Positions 26,501 to 39,552 of a DNA stretch of 64,000 nt are shown here, piece by piece. Below the pieces are notes generated by a model. That model saw only the letters and a program-made list of their open reading frames with translations. It searched no databases and was not told where the DNA came from. Positions within the stretch are counted from its first letter, which is position 1. Each line of letters begins with the position of its first letter. The stretch covers positions 2,439,917 to 2,503,916 of the forward strand of contig VZSE01013216.1 in the NCBI GenBank assembly GCA_013398275.1, given 5' to 3'. Made by a program: the position numbers and the translations under genes. The DNA is from Promerops cafer. Taxonomy: Eukaryota; Chordata; Aves; Passeriformes; Nectariniidae.

Positions 26501-29257
26501 CAACTAGTTCTAGTAGTGAAGGTGTGCACCCATGTTAGTGTTTTCAGGATATGAGCCTTCCTACTGAGGCCAGGATATTTTCATTATTATTATTATGGCA
26601 TTACTTCAATAGGAGACTTTGATGACTGTGTTCACAGTGGTAAAGCTGATTTTTAGGTTTTGTCTCCATGGAAAAGTTAGTATAGAGTAAGCCATAATAT
26701 AAATTTATGGTACAGCAACTCAACGCATGCCAGTGCTTTGCAAAGCTGCTCAAGCTAGATGTGAATCAGACCCCGGAGGCAGTGTTAGCTGGATGAGTGC
26801 AGTGCCGTGCCTAAGCTAATTAGTCCTACTGAAGTAGGATATGTTATGGAAGAGAGTTATGTTAATATGGCTGTACTTCCTGGCTATCCAAAAGAGAGAA
26901 ATCAGAAGTGGCATTCTGTGGCAGTAGGTACACTTGCAATGCACCAGTTTGCTCATGTTGTAACTCTGTGGGGTCCTTTGTAGGTTATTCACAGAAGGAA
27001 TTGGTGCATAGTAATTAATAAAGTGTTAATTCACAAACTTTGCATACTCTGCAATACCCACAGACCCAAGTACAGAATCAGGACACAGATTTTGATGTTA
27101 TATCACAAGCTACTCTATAGGGATACGCTATTCAATAGCAGCCAAGAATCTAGTATAGACTTGTAAGAAAAGGGTTGGAAAAAAATCAAGTATCTGTAGT
27201 AATTAGGAGTTGAAAAATATATCCAAATCAGTTCCACAAAAAAATTCCAGGAATCACTTAATCTGTATTTTCTGGAGTGACAAGAAATTCCATCTACCTG
27301 CAATAACACACCATGGAGGAGCCTGATTTTCCAGAAGGGGTTAGCTGTAATGGTTTAAAAATCAGCTTTTCCAGTGCCTCAGTTTGAACCTGAAATCAAT
27401 GCTCATTTTGCTAAAGAAGAGTTCATTAAGTTCTGAGGAATAAAATGTCATCAAAGTCACTTGAATTAGTCACGTATTTATGAGAGAAATAAAGAATCTA
27501 ACTAATTTGTAGCATTTACCATTTTTAAAAAGTACAGTCAAGTACAAAGATTGTGTTCATAGGGGAATGTAATACAGTGAGCTGATATATTAACGCAAGC
27601 TGTGCCCTGTCAACAGCAGTGATTTTAGAACAATACAACATACTGTCACATAAGCAGGTGACTATAATACCAGCAGGTCAACTTACTTTATTTATATATG
27701 TGCACATATGTGTACACCTTCCTCTGCCCCCATGAGCTGAAATCTTCACCAATATTTTCTTTAGAAGCATTTAGGAAAGAGTGGGTGAAAATTATACGTA
27801 TTCTGTGTGCTTTGCACTCCCCAAATTCTTACTAGAGGTGGTGTTGCTAAGTATGAAATACTTAGCTTAAATTTGCTATTATTACTGAGATCCCAGGGTT
27901 GGAATTCTTTGCAGACCTCTCTCACTTTTCTTTAAAGATGTCTTCTACATTTTCTGAATTTACTTTGGTATTACTGGACACTTCTACTACTTCTACTACT
28001 TCAGGATGAAAGATAAAGAGCTGCACTACTGAAAATGTTGAGCCCTTATTTTTATATGTGTCTAGCATTCTTCCACTTGATTCATAGTGTGAGTTGTCAA
28101 TAAAAGGTTGTGATATGGATTTGGAAGTAGTACAAAAAACAAACCTAGATGCTCTTTCACAGATTAACAGACATCTTTAAAGCCTGAAGGTTTTTTCTAC
28201 TCCTGCTTATTTTTCAAAATCTGTCATTGACTGAATAGTATGCTTATGCTTCTTCAGTTTTTCTTTCAAAATATTCCTTCAGAATTTAGTGGCCTGAGTT
28301 TGATCTGTAGATCACTTCTGAACTATCACTAATTGAGGGTCCCAGTAGCATGTAACAACCCCTTAAAGAAATGGATTGCTGTAGAACTGAGGTCAGCAGC
28401 ATTAGTTTCCTTTATCTAGCCAAGATACTGCCTTTACTTCCAACATTTACAAATGTCAGACCAAAGTACTGTAGCAACATCACCAAGCAAATATCTAAGT
28501 AGTGGTATTTTTACAAGCTTCAGTCAAGCTTGCTTTCATACCTCCTTTAAAAGTTACTGCTGCCAACTACCTTGAATTCAGAAAAAGACCTTCTTTCTTA
28601 ATGAAGAAATCTACTGAGAGTTTTATCTTGGGCTTCTACCATTTATTCTTTGAAATATATGCTGAATCTGCTACACTCAAATTTGAGATACTAGTTGTAT
28701 CAATATGGACCCATGGTTTCAAGCCTTTAGATATGCAAATTGTGTTTCTGTAATGAACAAAACCTTAGAGACCATGCTGTTGTGGTTCCACAGAGCCTTT
28801 ATTGCGCCTCATCATTATGCTAAATTAATACAAATTTCCTGTGTGTCCGGAATTCAAAGTCAATCAAGTGGCTTAATCTCTGAGGGCATGGGATAAAAAT
28901 GCTATTATTACAGTTTGGAAGAAGGTGAGGGATTACCTTTAAACGTATCTAGGCTATATGCTACAACAGCAACTCTGAAACAACAGACCATTATGAACCA
29001 CATCTTAACAGAGTGTGAACTTACAAATTGCCTCCTGCCCTACTTTTGATCACACAGACTAACTCCCCACAATTGTATGATGCATTTTTGGCAAATTCAG
29101 TAGTTGGCTCTGTAGAGAAGTAGTATTAGGAAGGTATTTGTGATTTGTTACTCTTCTTTAATGCACTGAATGTTTTGACTAGGTTTGAAAGTTAATCTCA
29201 CTGTTTACTTTTCATGTTTGTTTCATCTTTTTTCCCCATATGCTTTGCTTTTCTTAG
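23561..29257. other. Inferred MYO3B intronic DNA, simple repeats only
   Basis: This is AT-rich non-coding DNA. It contains the poly-A tract at 24215-24250, an ATT run near 26580-26595 and a short CTTCTACTA repeat near 27980. No gene, CR1 or RNA was recognised. Confidence 0.45.
24215..24250. repeat. Poly-A / A-rich tract
   Basis: There are twenty-two consecutive A followed by C and more A. No retrogene or SINE body is recognisable upstream, so it is called only as low-complexity sequence. Confidence 0.9.
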
Positions 29258-29293
29258 CTAGAATCCACAAGATGAACCAGTGCCAAGTGTCCA
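29258..29293 (+). CDS. MYO3B: Candidate 36-nt coding exon of MYO3B tail
   Basis: A very strong acceptor (a pyrimidine-rich run of about 35 nt ending in ttttcttag) precedes 36 nt that end at a consensus donor (cca|gtgagt). Of the three frames only one is open. It enters in phase 1, reads RIHKMNQCQVS and leaves in phase 1, which is exactly the phase the secure exon at 39446 needs (the junction codon becomes Ser). Human MYO3B, from memory, has an SSRICH.. segment shortly before the RTPRRRCQQPK block, so RIH is weakly compatible. The upstream partner exon was not found. No transcript evidence is available here, and short splice-like intervals arise by chance in 40 kb of intron. Confidence 0.35.
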
Positions 29294-30705
29294 GTGAGTT
29301 TTCTGAAGCATATTAGCACATGAGATGCAGCTCTTAAGATCCACAATCTGCAGTTTGAAAACTTGTGTATTAGTAGCTCCAAATGTGTTTTGGAGACTAT
29401 CTCTAAAATTGATGATACTGTCATGTTACTTAGGATTTGTATTTTAAAGTTGCCAAAGCTATTTATTTAATCATATTGACTAAATCATCATCCTAATTCT
29501 TCTCTGAAGAAATAGCTGCCATCTTATTGTGCAGAAGTATCATAAGTTGCTCCATTGTTGATGTTGTGTTTGTGAGAATTTTGTTGATAGCTTTTGTTTC
29601 TGAGCAATTTTGAAAATTTCTCATACCTCCAACATGGTGCATGGTTTTACTTTGGAAGACAGAGAAGGACAAAATATTTACTTGAGATCCTTTCTAATCC
29701 TATTTTCTTTAACTTCATGAAATAAATAGACTGCATCAACAGTCTGAGTCCCAACCCGGGCATAATGCTGAAGAGGCAATCTTGCATCGTGGCAAACCTC
29801 TGAGTGCACGTTGCCTGTGTAGGTGTCCCTAGGGTAGGTGTTTCTACTTTAGGACTGGTACCTCAGATAAAAACTCATGGAGAAGGGAAAATGGGGCATG
29901 TGCATAAAACTGAAGAATTACTGGCTTTCCTTTGTCTTCATCTTTGCACAGAATTTCAGCTTCAGCCTTCCAGAAGCTCAGGCTGATCTGGTGCACTGCT
30001 AGCAAAGAGGCAAGTGTAACACAACCTTCCTGCCATGTACAGTTAAAGTTGATCTTGAAATATCTTTACAGTGAAGATTCTGATATTTGCCTTGTGAGGA
30101 GTTACCTCAGCCTCCATTTCAGGTGCCTCTTTGGGATTTGTTCTGCTTGAATGTATTTATTTTGAGTTGATGTCTTTCCTGTCATTTGAATATTAGCAAC
30201 CTTACACATACACACACACACCAAAAAAAAAAAAAAAAAAATCAACAAACGAAAAACCCACCCACACATAAAAAAGAACATTTCCAGTCCCATCCAAATC
30301 TATTTATCCTAATTTTCTCTTTCTCATAGTAACCAAGAGGAAAAGCCTAGGGTACACAATAGTAGGGCAAGCAGAGATATTTGCCCAGAACACTCTCCAG
30401 CCAAACATGGTTTGTGGCTCAGTGATGTCTTGATCTGGAAGTGATCTCTTCATATTTAATTGCTCTCAGTAGGCTTTTCTGCTGTAGAGTTCTTCATTAA
30501 CTTGTCTTGATCATACAGCGTTGCTCAAAGAGTGAGAGAGACATCACTTAGCTCACATGATAATGTGAGATAGATATTTTTTATCACCTGATGGCTATTG
30601 TATTTACCAGGTCCTTTAGAACTAGGAAATAGGCTGTGATATGTAGTAATTCCAGCATACCCAGAATGACCTGGTTTTCATCAGTAACTGTCTCTTCTGA
30701 AAAGT
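29294..30705. other. Inferred MYO3B intronic DNA
   Basis: This is AT-rich non-coding DNA between the candidate exon and the CR1 copy. It contains the CA/poly-A simple repeat at 30203-30241 and nothing else recognisable. Confidence 0.45.
30203..30241. repeat. (CA)n plus poly-A simple repeat
   Basis: Alternating CA/TA units of about 20 nt run directly into 19 consecutive A. It is a low-complexity tract, and length errors are likely in assembly. Confidence 0.9.
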
Positions 30706-31336
30706 TCACAAGCCAACTGTGTTGTGGGATGCATCCTCAGCAGCTTGGCCAGCAGATCATGGGAAGTGACTCTGCACCTCTACTCTGCTTTTGAGAGACC
30801 CCACCTAGAGAGCTGCATTCAGCTCTGGGTTTCTGAGCACAGGAAAGGCATCAATATGTTGGTCCAAGTTCAGAGGAGGGCCACCAAGTTGACTATAGAG
30901 ATGGAACACCACTCCAGTGAAGAAAGGATGAAACAACTGGGGTTGTTCAGCCTGGAGAAAAGATGGCTTTGGAATTACCTAATTGCAGTCTTCAGTACCT
31001 AGAAAGAGAGCTCACAAGAAAGATGGAGAGGAACTTTTCACAAGGAAATGTAGTGTCAGGACAAAAGGAATGGCTTCAAAATGAGAGAGAATAGGTTTAG
31101 ATAGAGATTAGAGATTAGATATTAGGAAGAAATTCTTTATTCTGAGGCTGGTGAGGCACTGGAATAGGTTGCCCAGAGAATTTGTAGATGCCCCATCTAT
31201 GGAAGTGTTCCAGGCCAGGCTGGATGGAGCTCTGAGCAACCTGATGTAATGGAAGATGTCCCTGCCCATATTAGGGGGGTTGAAACTAGATGATCTTTAA
31301 TGTTCTTTCCAACCCAGGCCATTCTATAATTTTATG
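30706..31336 (+). mobile_element. CR1 LINE 3' fragment
   Basis: This is the decayed C-terminal end of CR1 ORF2 (FERPHLESCIQLW, then VQVQRRATKLT and LGLFSLEKRWLWN, near 30790-30980). It is followed by the CR1 untranslated end (gaggctggtgaggcactgga, gatgtccctgcccat, ttccaaccc, attctataattttatg). Stops and frameshifts interrupt the frame, so it is inactive and 5'-truncated. It lies in the same orientation as the host gene, as do all four CR1 copies here. Confidence 0.92.
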
Positions 31337-33655
31337 TATTAACCAAAAACTCTCACAACCACCTTAGATCAAGTTTGAGGAGGGAAAGAAAAACAATGAT
31401 CAGTTAAGTTTTCTGCAGTCTGGAAGTAGTTTCTGCCCTTCAGATGGTTTGGCACGAATTATTTTTCCCTGAAGTTACAGTTGTATTTGTGTAAACCTCT
31501 TGGACTTTGACTAATTGCCACACCTGTGGAACCTGCTATTAGATGTCATTATGTGTAGGGCTTATAAGGACTTCTGTATATTCAGCACACAGGAAGACAT
31601 CTTCAGGACCATACTTGCAGAAGCGTGCTGTTTGCTGACAGGTTTGAATCTTACCCATGTTATTCACTGATAGTTTAGTTCTTTGGTATGCTTTGTTTAA
31701 TCTCTGCTGTTTTCCTCTACAGTCAAATCACTCACAATAGAAACTGAAAGAACTGGCAAATACTGAAGGATCAGAACTGTGTTGGAAAGGAAAAAACAGC
31801 AAAAGCCAAGATTCTAACTACTTATGGATCTTGTTTCCCAACAAAGTGTATCTAAAGGCCATTGTCTCAGGGTTCAGAGACAGCTAAATGATTGATTTCA
31901 CATAAAATATTTGTTGTTCTAATTACAGTGTCATCTGGGTCGTTGGCAACAAACAGATGCAAAAGCAGCCTTTACAAAAACTTATGATTTGCTTAGTGTG
32001 CTTTATAATCTGAAGCATATGGCTTTGCACATAACTGCAGTATCCAAAATGAAGCCATACATAATGAATCACTGGGTGGGAGAAAATGCATTGCTTCTGT
32101 TACAAGTTCTTTCAGTGTGTGTATTCAAATGGTTCTGTTTAGGGTTATAAACAGAAGGATATGCTCACAGTTTCAGCAGTGTGTTACAGATTCTGGGATG
32201 CACATGACATCAAAGAGGCTACACTAATTTCCCTAGCAGTCTATGACTCTTGGCACTATGAGCACACTCCATCTGAATAAACAGAATTCTAGTTCACCAC
32301 AGTTGTGTGGGGTAACCAAGGTGATAGTGAAGCTTGGTTTTGTTTTATTTTATATCTTTCTATAGGACTTTTACTCCTTCAAATTCTGTGTATTCAGTGA
32401 ATTGGGTAATTACATTTGAGCTATAGACTACAAAGCACTTGACACTGAAAATTATTAAATCTAATATACTGTTCTTACATAATGAATCCAGGTAAGAGAT
32501 TTAAGTACACTGGAGTTACCAAGGATTATTCATTCTTTCTAAGCATTAATATATTTTTTTTTTTAAGTAGTTAGCATCCTTTCCATTAGCAACACTTATG
32601 TGAAGATTCAGTAAGATACTTCGTGAGTTAGCAAGGGCTGAGGTCTTGTAACTCCTCAAAGCACATCTGATTTATTGTTCTTTCCATGCTTGCTTGTCAC
32701 TAGCAGCATGAAGAGTGCCAGCTCCTATAAATATTCCTGGACACTCTTACGTACAGGAAGGGACCAAGGAAATTTGGTGGCAGGAATGGTTCCCATCATA
32801 CTAGATCTCATTATATCAACAGAATAGATGGCCTCATTGAACATTTGTGGACATCTGAAGCTATTGGTATGTAAGCATGAAATATTCTGGAGAGAATTAC
32901 AATTGTTAATACTATTATGACAATATAGGCTCCTGATGTTACTAGATTAATTTAATCCTCTGATGCCAGAACATAGGTCCTACTGCTTCACATTAATGGT
33001 TTTTATTACCTTTTCTTCTTTTCCTTAGTTTCTCAGTACCTTACTTAATAGTTTATTTTTTGTGTATTTTTCCTCTTTCCTGTAGTTTTTTCTTTTCCCT
33101 CTTACTAACCTCAGAAGGGAAAAGAACCTAATGAAGACATACGTTATTACTTGAGTCACCAAGGAGCCTTGCTGTTTATTCTCTCCTGTCCTATGTTGTT
33201 GTCTCTGGATGTGGTTTTGCCTGTACTGAGATTAAAATCTTAGAGAGGCAGTGTGTTTATTTTCTATCAGCCTCCAGCATTTTTGCAAAACTACCATAAT
33301 ATAATTGAATTTATAGTTTGTCACATAGACACGATAACTTCATTATTTCCAAATGAAGCTCCAGATAACGCTACAGTATGTGTTTAGTGAAGCCTATTAG
33401 ACCTGTTATCCTGTCCTTGTTTCTGATACTTTTATAGTTGGTACCATTAACAGGCAATATACAAATACCCTGTGATGTGGGCTGGGTATCTCTTAATGTG
33501 TGCTCATACTAAAGTCACACTGACTGCAGCTTGGTACAGGGATATGCAGGATAGTTCTGTGCTAATGGGATTGAGTATGGCAGGCAGACGCAGCAGGAAC
33601 TCAATGGGGACTAACTGCTTGAGTATCCACTCTGCTTCCAAGGCACATTTTTCAT

Positions 33656-33691
33656 TTTACTCCCATTTTGCACTTTACTCCCATTTTGCAC
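33656..33691. repeat. Perfect 18-bp tandem duplication
   Basis: The unit tttactcccattttgcac occurs twice head to tail with no mismatch, which suggests a recent local slippage duplication. Confidence 0.95.
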
Positions 33692-36600
33692 TTAAGGTAT
33701 GATAAAAATTTGTGCAAATGGTGGAGAATCATGGCAATGGAAAAGGAAGGAAAATACATTTGTATGAACACTCATAGCCAAATAGCATTGTGTGCCCTTT
33801 GTAAATCACTCTTTTTAAAAATAAAGCTGAAATAATGAAAATCATAAAGTCTAAACTACTGCGTAAGTGATGTTTAGTCAGTCCCATTTAACACTGATAT
33901 GAGTGGGACCAGAATCATTAGCCCCTTGAGTCCTCTCCTTGAACGGACTTGCATAGCACACAGGAAAACGTAGCTGTTCCTTGAAGTCAACATGCTGCAC
34001 ATAATTATCCACTAGCATCCAGTCCAGGAGGAGGATGTATATTATCATTGTCTGTGAGGTCATTTCTGCGTTTGCCTAAGAATTTAAGAGGAAAAGTGAA
34101 GTTAACTTGCTGCCTTGAAAAATGATTCAAAACTGGAAACTTGAAAACATCAAAATACATATAAATTATCAAAGGAGAACAAAGACAAGTTTTTCCACAA
34201 AAGTCTTCTCCCCAGGCTATAACAATGCTTTACATAGGCATGATCAATATATCCAGGCTTGAGAACCAAAGTCTCTTGGAATAAATTAGACTGGCAGGAA
34301 AAGAAACAAACAAAGAACAAATTAACATGATTTTAAACATTGCTTAAATTTTCATGAATGTAGACCTTGAGATGTTATGATGAGATCCCATGAGTCTGTG
34401 CTAATATTTGCTTATAATTAAGGGTTGCACTTTCATGTTTCATCTGATATTATAGATTGGAAATCAGCTACATGCTTACTATTTTTCTTGTCTTAGTGAT
34501 TTCTCTACTTTATTTGCTTACTCTGTTAATAATACATATGATTCCTTAAATGGCCCTTTTACCTTTCCTTTAACAAACTGCCCTTTCTCATACTCTAAAT
34601 CTTCTTGTTTGACTAATTAGGAAAAGGCTACCTTTCCTGTGATCCTCAGTTTGTGTTCACCTATAGCAGAAAAGTAGATAAGACTAACCCCTCCCAAACC
34701 TGCTTTGGGTAAATGGCTTAAGAAGGAAAATGAGTGTGCTCAGCTCCACTCTTCAATATGCGTTGTGCAGGATGAAGTCCCTTCAGCAAGGGAATTGCCA
34801 ACATAGCCTCTTCGAGGCACTGACACATTGGCAAAGAACTCTTGTGTTCATTCCTTGCAAAAAAAGTAAGATGTCAACCAGTGTTTAGAGAACCAGGTGT
34901 GCTTACACCCTTAAAACAATCAGATTCCCTTAACTTTATTTTACAAGTTCCAAATGCAGTTATGCTGCTTCCTCATCATTTCTGGGCAGAATTCTCCATA
35001 TAGGAAAAATTAGCAATGTTTGGGAAGCTTATCAGCATCAAGAGGTTTTTGAAGCAAGAGTTTAGTCTTTAAGAGTTTATGGAGACCCTAACTTAATTTC
35101 AGCGAGCAAAATCTGATGATTCTATTCCTCTGACATGGCTGCCCAGTGTCTGGTAGCCATGCTTTCAATACTAAGATAATCAGGACAATAAGGACATCTA
35201 AGGTGAGATTTTCACTGAATATCAAGTGAAGTCATCTGCCCCGTGGGAAGTCATTAGAAAAATGCATTTTTGCCACTACTGTTTTGAAAGTATTGGTCAG
35301 GGCCCAAATCCTAGATGCACAAGTCCATGTGTCAGTGCTAAAGAGCAGTTTGAAGTCTTTTGTTAAATCTTACTGTTTGGTAGTTTGTGCATTTCTGGAA
35401 GAGTCCTTTGCAGCTTATGGAAAGGATGGATTTTTAAACAGAAAAATCTTGTAAATAAGATAGGATATAAGAAATGTGCTAATCGTCCCCAAGCCAAGAG
35501 ATGTCATTAAAAATGTCAATATAATGGATATGATGGCTAAGTGAAGAAAAATATTTCCATTTCAGACATATTAAAACAAAGAAGAATCATGTGGAAATTC
35601 AGAAACTAATCCCAGAATTTAAAAGATCAATACAGATCTTCTGCAGACTGAGACTTCTGATAAAAATCACATTGGAGAAATTAATTCTTGTTAAGATAGA
35701 TGTGATCTCGATCACATCTTTAATAGTTTTTAACTTTTGCTTAAGTCAAAACATGCCTTTTCTAAAAGCTTCTAGTCTCAACCAGAGTTTCCATCATAAT
35801 GCTAAGTATTTTTTTCTCCTAATTGATTGCTTTTGGTATGTGCTGTATTTCTGGTCTAAAATTTTCTTCTGCTTCTGTCCATTAGTTAGTCTAGACTTTT
35901 GCTTTCAAATGTGAAAAACCCTCCACCTTCTATATAGGGGTTTACACTTGCTCAGATCACCTCTTTACCTTCTTTTGAAAAGAATGAAGTAGAACAGTCT
36001 TCCTATATTTCTTGCCATGTGGCAGATTTTTCAGAGTTCAAATTGTTCATGTTCTCAAAACATTCTGCCCTTTATTGCATCTACTTTAAAAAAATTCTGT
36101 ATGCAACAATAAAACTGTTTTTCTTTTCTGTTGAGTAGTGTTCCCTTCTTTGCACCCAGTCTATTTCATATTCAGCTGGATATCTGTAGTTCCCAAGTCT
36201 CTCCTGGAGACACTGCTTTCCAACTATTTAATTCCCAGTTCATAAAAATGTATCTTGAATACTTCACATTTACGTTAAAAAAAGATAACTTTTTAATCTT
36301 TCTGAGCTCTGCAAGTCCTGGTCTTTTGGCTTGGGCTCTTATGTATCAAAGAAATAAAAAGGATTACTAATAGTGGTAACAGAGGACTAAACAGAAACAC
36401 CATCAGTTTCTTTACTTATAAATACTTTCTACTCAAACAGATTGATCCAGTAGCCAGTTTCTATTTCTCTTCATTGTAAGGCACATCAATTTTGTCGTGC
36501 CTTTAGGAGAGCATCCACATGAACCTGCTCACTCATGTGTCAGCCTTTCTGAGCTCAAGCAAGACGAGGATGCCCAGAACCTCAGCTACCCTACACTTAG

Positions 36601-38751
36601 ATCAGCTGACATAATGCACTTGGCAGAAAGCATTTTGCCTACGTTCTGTTATTTCTGCACTGCAGTAAGGGATTTATCAAATAAGAAATTGTAACCTAAG
36701 GCATTTCTGTGCTCAGAGTTATAAGAAAAGGTTTTCTTCCAGACAAAAGGGGGTCAGATTTCTTTCTTAAAAAGTGGTGCTAAAGGACAACCTGAAGAAA
36801 GTGCATGTGCTTACCCTCTCATCTGGTCCCTAAATGTGTAGCAAGCTAAGGAGCCTGGACATGCCAGAGGCACTTGGCACAATTTCTGAGCAGTATAGAC
36901 AATACCTTGTTAATGATACTGGTGCTGCTACTATTGCTATTAAATTACAAGTGACTTTTTTCGTTTTGGTGGCTTTAAGTTTGTCATCAAAGAAAAATAT
37001 TTTAGAACAGCATTTCAAATGCCTATTCAACTGCTGAGTGTTGAGCACATGTTAATACCATTTTCTCCAGATATGGTAGTTTATGATAAATGTTACCAGA
37101 TTTTGTACTGTTCATGTAGTGTGCAACTAAGACAAATGGGCCCACTGAAAGAGTATTTCCTTTGGAGAACACAAGCTGCAGACCACCCGTAGGATGCACA
37201 GAAATAATTAAGTCTCAGGATAAAAAGGTAGAGCAAAATATTAGTGACTCAGAATCCCAATGAATAAAAGACATTAAAAAACCCCAGCATATGTATATGT
37301 GTGTTTAAAAAAAAATGTGAAGGCCTCAAGAGCACTTAGGGGAAAGGGAAAAAACTACCCCATCACATCATTGTAATTGTATTGTAAATATTTGTGTGCT
37401 GTATTTTCACTTCTGACAAGCTGCAGAGAGGTGTGCAAAATTATGCAAAACAGTGAGTACCTGAGTTCATATCAGCCTCTTTCTAGAATAAAAAAAAATC
37501 AGAGAGGTATTCAAAAACTATATTGCTGTCAGAAAAAACTCTACTGGCCTTGTGACTGAAAATATTACTTGCAAAAATTGCAGACCCTGCTGTCCTGAGA
37601 AAGAAAGCTCCAAGATCAATTTGAGTAACTTTCAGAGCACAGAGAGGCTAGAATGTAGTTATGACAGGACTTCTGCAATGTTTTCAGACTTCAGAAAGAA
37701 CAAAATTGCATTTATATCCTATCTGAATCATAGTGAAAAAACTTTCAAAGAAACAAATACTATTTGGGCACCCAATTTCCTCAGAATTATTTTCTGGTAC
37801 ATCTTCTGCGTTGTCTGGTTGTATACAATATCAGCAAGTAGCAAAGGTTCTGGCTCAGCCATCACAATCTTTTTAGCAAAAATCTAAAGGTTTACTTAAC
37901 TTGAAAGTATGAAGTATTGAAGCATTAGGTATTAAATTAGCAAGCAACATGAGTGTATTATTTTAAAGTTTTTTTGTATTAGTGAATAAATAAAACCTTT
38001 CTCTATAAAATTTGGTTTGAATTTTAGACCCAGCCCTGCACTCAGTTCCCTGCTGGTCATTTAACCCACCATCCCTCCCAGGTGTTGTGATGGAATGGAA
38101 CAAGTCCTCCTCTCCCACGCAGACATTGCAGTCACACACTGAGAGGAAATTAATATTTCTTAAACTTTATCGTTGAGTGGAAGAAAGTGAAAAAGAGAAA
38201 ATCCCTCAGAACAGTCAGTGTTTTGGCTAAAAAGGCTAAAGTTCAAACATCTCCTCTACCTCGTTCAGATTGCAGGTACAAACTATAAGCCTGAGTGCAT
38301 AATAAACATCCTTTGTAATGTTACCTGCTCCTTAAGGCCAGATCTTGTCAATGGATTTGTGAGATTAGAGCCCTGCATCTGCAAAAGCCATATTAACTTC
38401 AGTTTTGAAGTGTTTAAAGGAACTCATGCTGCTTGATCTTTGTGGTGGTCTTTTGTATAGGAGCAAGTTCCTTGTGCAGTATGAAATGCAAATGTACAAG
38501 ATGTATATTTTTGCAAAACCCTGTTTTTATTCATACTGTTACTAAAATAATTTTTAACAGGGAGATATGAGAAAAGTCAAAGGCATTGGGAGAATCATCT
38601 GAAAAGTAAATCACCTTTTCTTACCCCCGCAGTATCTTGTAGTAACTTACTTATCCTGAAAATATTTACCCTATAATCCAAAGTATGTACCATGGAAAAT
38701 ACCTGGTAAAATAGAATATAGCACTTCATAATGTCTTTTTCTCCATAATGC

Positions 38752-38811
38752 TAAAAAAAAACAAACCAAAGACAAAAAAAAACCACCCCCCCAAACAAAC
38801 AAACAAAAAAT
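38752..38811. repeat. A/C-rich low-complexity tract
   Basis: Runs of A are broken by C-rich pieces (aaccacccccccaaacaaac and similar). No coding content is present. Confidence 0.85.
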
Positions 38812-39445
38812 CTTAGCAAGCTGTTAGTTCTTTTCAGAAACCCTTCTGAAATACTTCCTTCATCTTTAAATTCTGCTTTCCAGATGACTTTAAGCAACTG
38901 CTACTTTACAGCACATCACAAATTATATGAAGAAAGTGTCATTCCAAACTGATTCAGTTAATCTGATTAAACGGAGAGCCATGTCAAGAAGGTAGCCTTT
39001 TTATATAAAGAAAATTATTATAATAGACTAAGTCTCATCAGTCAAGAGACTTTATTACTGTCTACTGTAGAAAAACTATTTTGTTGCTGCTGAATGATAT
39101 GTTCCCAGCTAGTCACAATATACCTCATTTCCTGCTTAGATAACAGAAGATATTAAGAAAAAGTGTGAAAGGAATAAGGAACTGTGTGATATACAGAAGA
39201 ATAAAAAATGTTAAAAAGCGAAAACTAAGTTCTGCATGAAAACTCACAAACTGCATTTGAACTAAGTTTCAAAAGAGAAAGAAAAGATTCCCAAGTTTCT
39301 GTTTGCTTACTTTGGATAGAACAGACTTGCTAATAAATCCAGGACCAAATAGGACAGAAGAAAAGACTGTTTACAGATTAAAATGTGCTAAGACGTTCAC
39401 AGCACCTGGCACAGCTTAAAACTAAATTGTGTTATCTTACTGTAG

Positions 39446-39552
39446 GTTCAGAAAACTGTCTTGAACAGAAGCTGAGAACACCTCGTCGACGATGTCAGCA
39501 GCCCAAAATGCTGAATAGCCCTGAGGATAACATGTACTATAACCAGTTAAAT
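39446..39552 (+). CDS. MYO3B: MYO3B coding exon, third from the end (tail, first ankyrin-binding motif)
   Basis: MYO3B is a class III unconventional myosin with an N-terminal kinase, a motor and a tail. It works at the tips of actin protrusions in inner-ear hair cells and photoreceptors. This 107-nt exon follows an acceptor at ...cttactgtag and ends at a consensus donor (aat|gtgagt). It enters in phase 1 and leaves in phase 0, encoding SENCLEQKLRTPRRR, CQQPKMLNSPED and NMYYNQLN in order. That closely matches the human MYO3B tail as I remember it (RTPRRRCQQPKML..PED.MYYNQLN). The basic block, then PED, then YYNQL resembles the ankyrin-repeat-binding unit through which class III myosin tails hold espin-1. 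An alternative acceptor lies 6 nt downstream (gttcag) in the same phase. The upstream exon is not securely identified. Confidence 0.93.

Larger units (their letters stand above)
31337..39445. other. MYO3B intronic DNA up to the first secure exon
   Basis: This is AT-rich non-coding DNA. It holds an 18-bp tandem duplication at 33656-33691 and A/C-rich low-complexity sequence at about 38752-38811. Three exon-like stretches (33522-33640, 36507-36664, 37552-37887) were tested against the reading phase of the next exon and not accepted. Confidence 0.6.

Noticed and set aside
31721..31800. Strong acceptor tttcctctacag
   Set aside because: All three frames stop before any usable donor.
33522..33640. 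Possible exon with AGRRSRNSMGTN, slightly like a mammalian MYO3B tail segment
   Set aside because: No acceptable donor exists in a phase compatible with the next exon, the polypyrimidine tract is weak, and the similarity is a few scattered residues.
36507..36664. Exon-like stretch after ctttag with a gtaagg donor, hydrophilic frame containing ELKQDEDAQN
   Set aside because: It would leave in phase 0, while the next secure MYO3B exon needs phase 1, and the end of the peptide (TFCYFCTA) is unlike the myosin tail. It could only be an alternative last exon, for which there is no support.
37552..37887. 111-codon open frame 1.6 kb before the secure MYO3B exons
   Set aside because: There are no splice sites in a fitting phase and no similarity to the tail. 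The second half is hydrophobic and looks like a chance frame.
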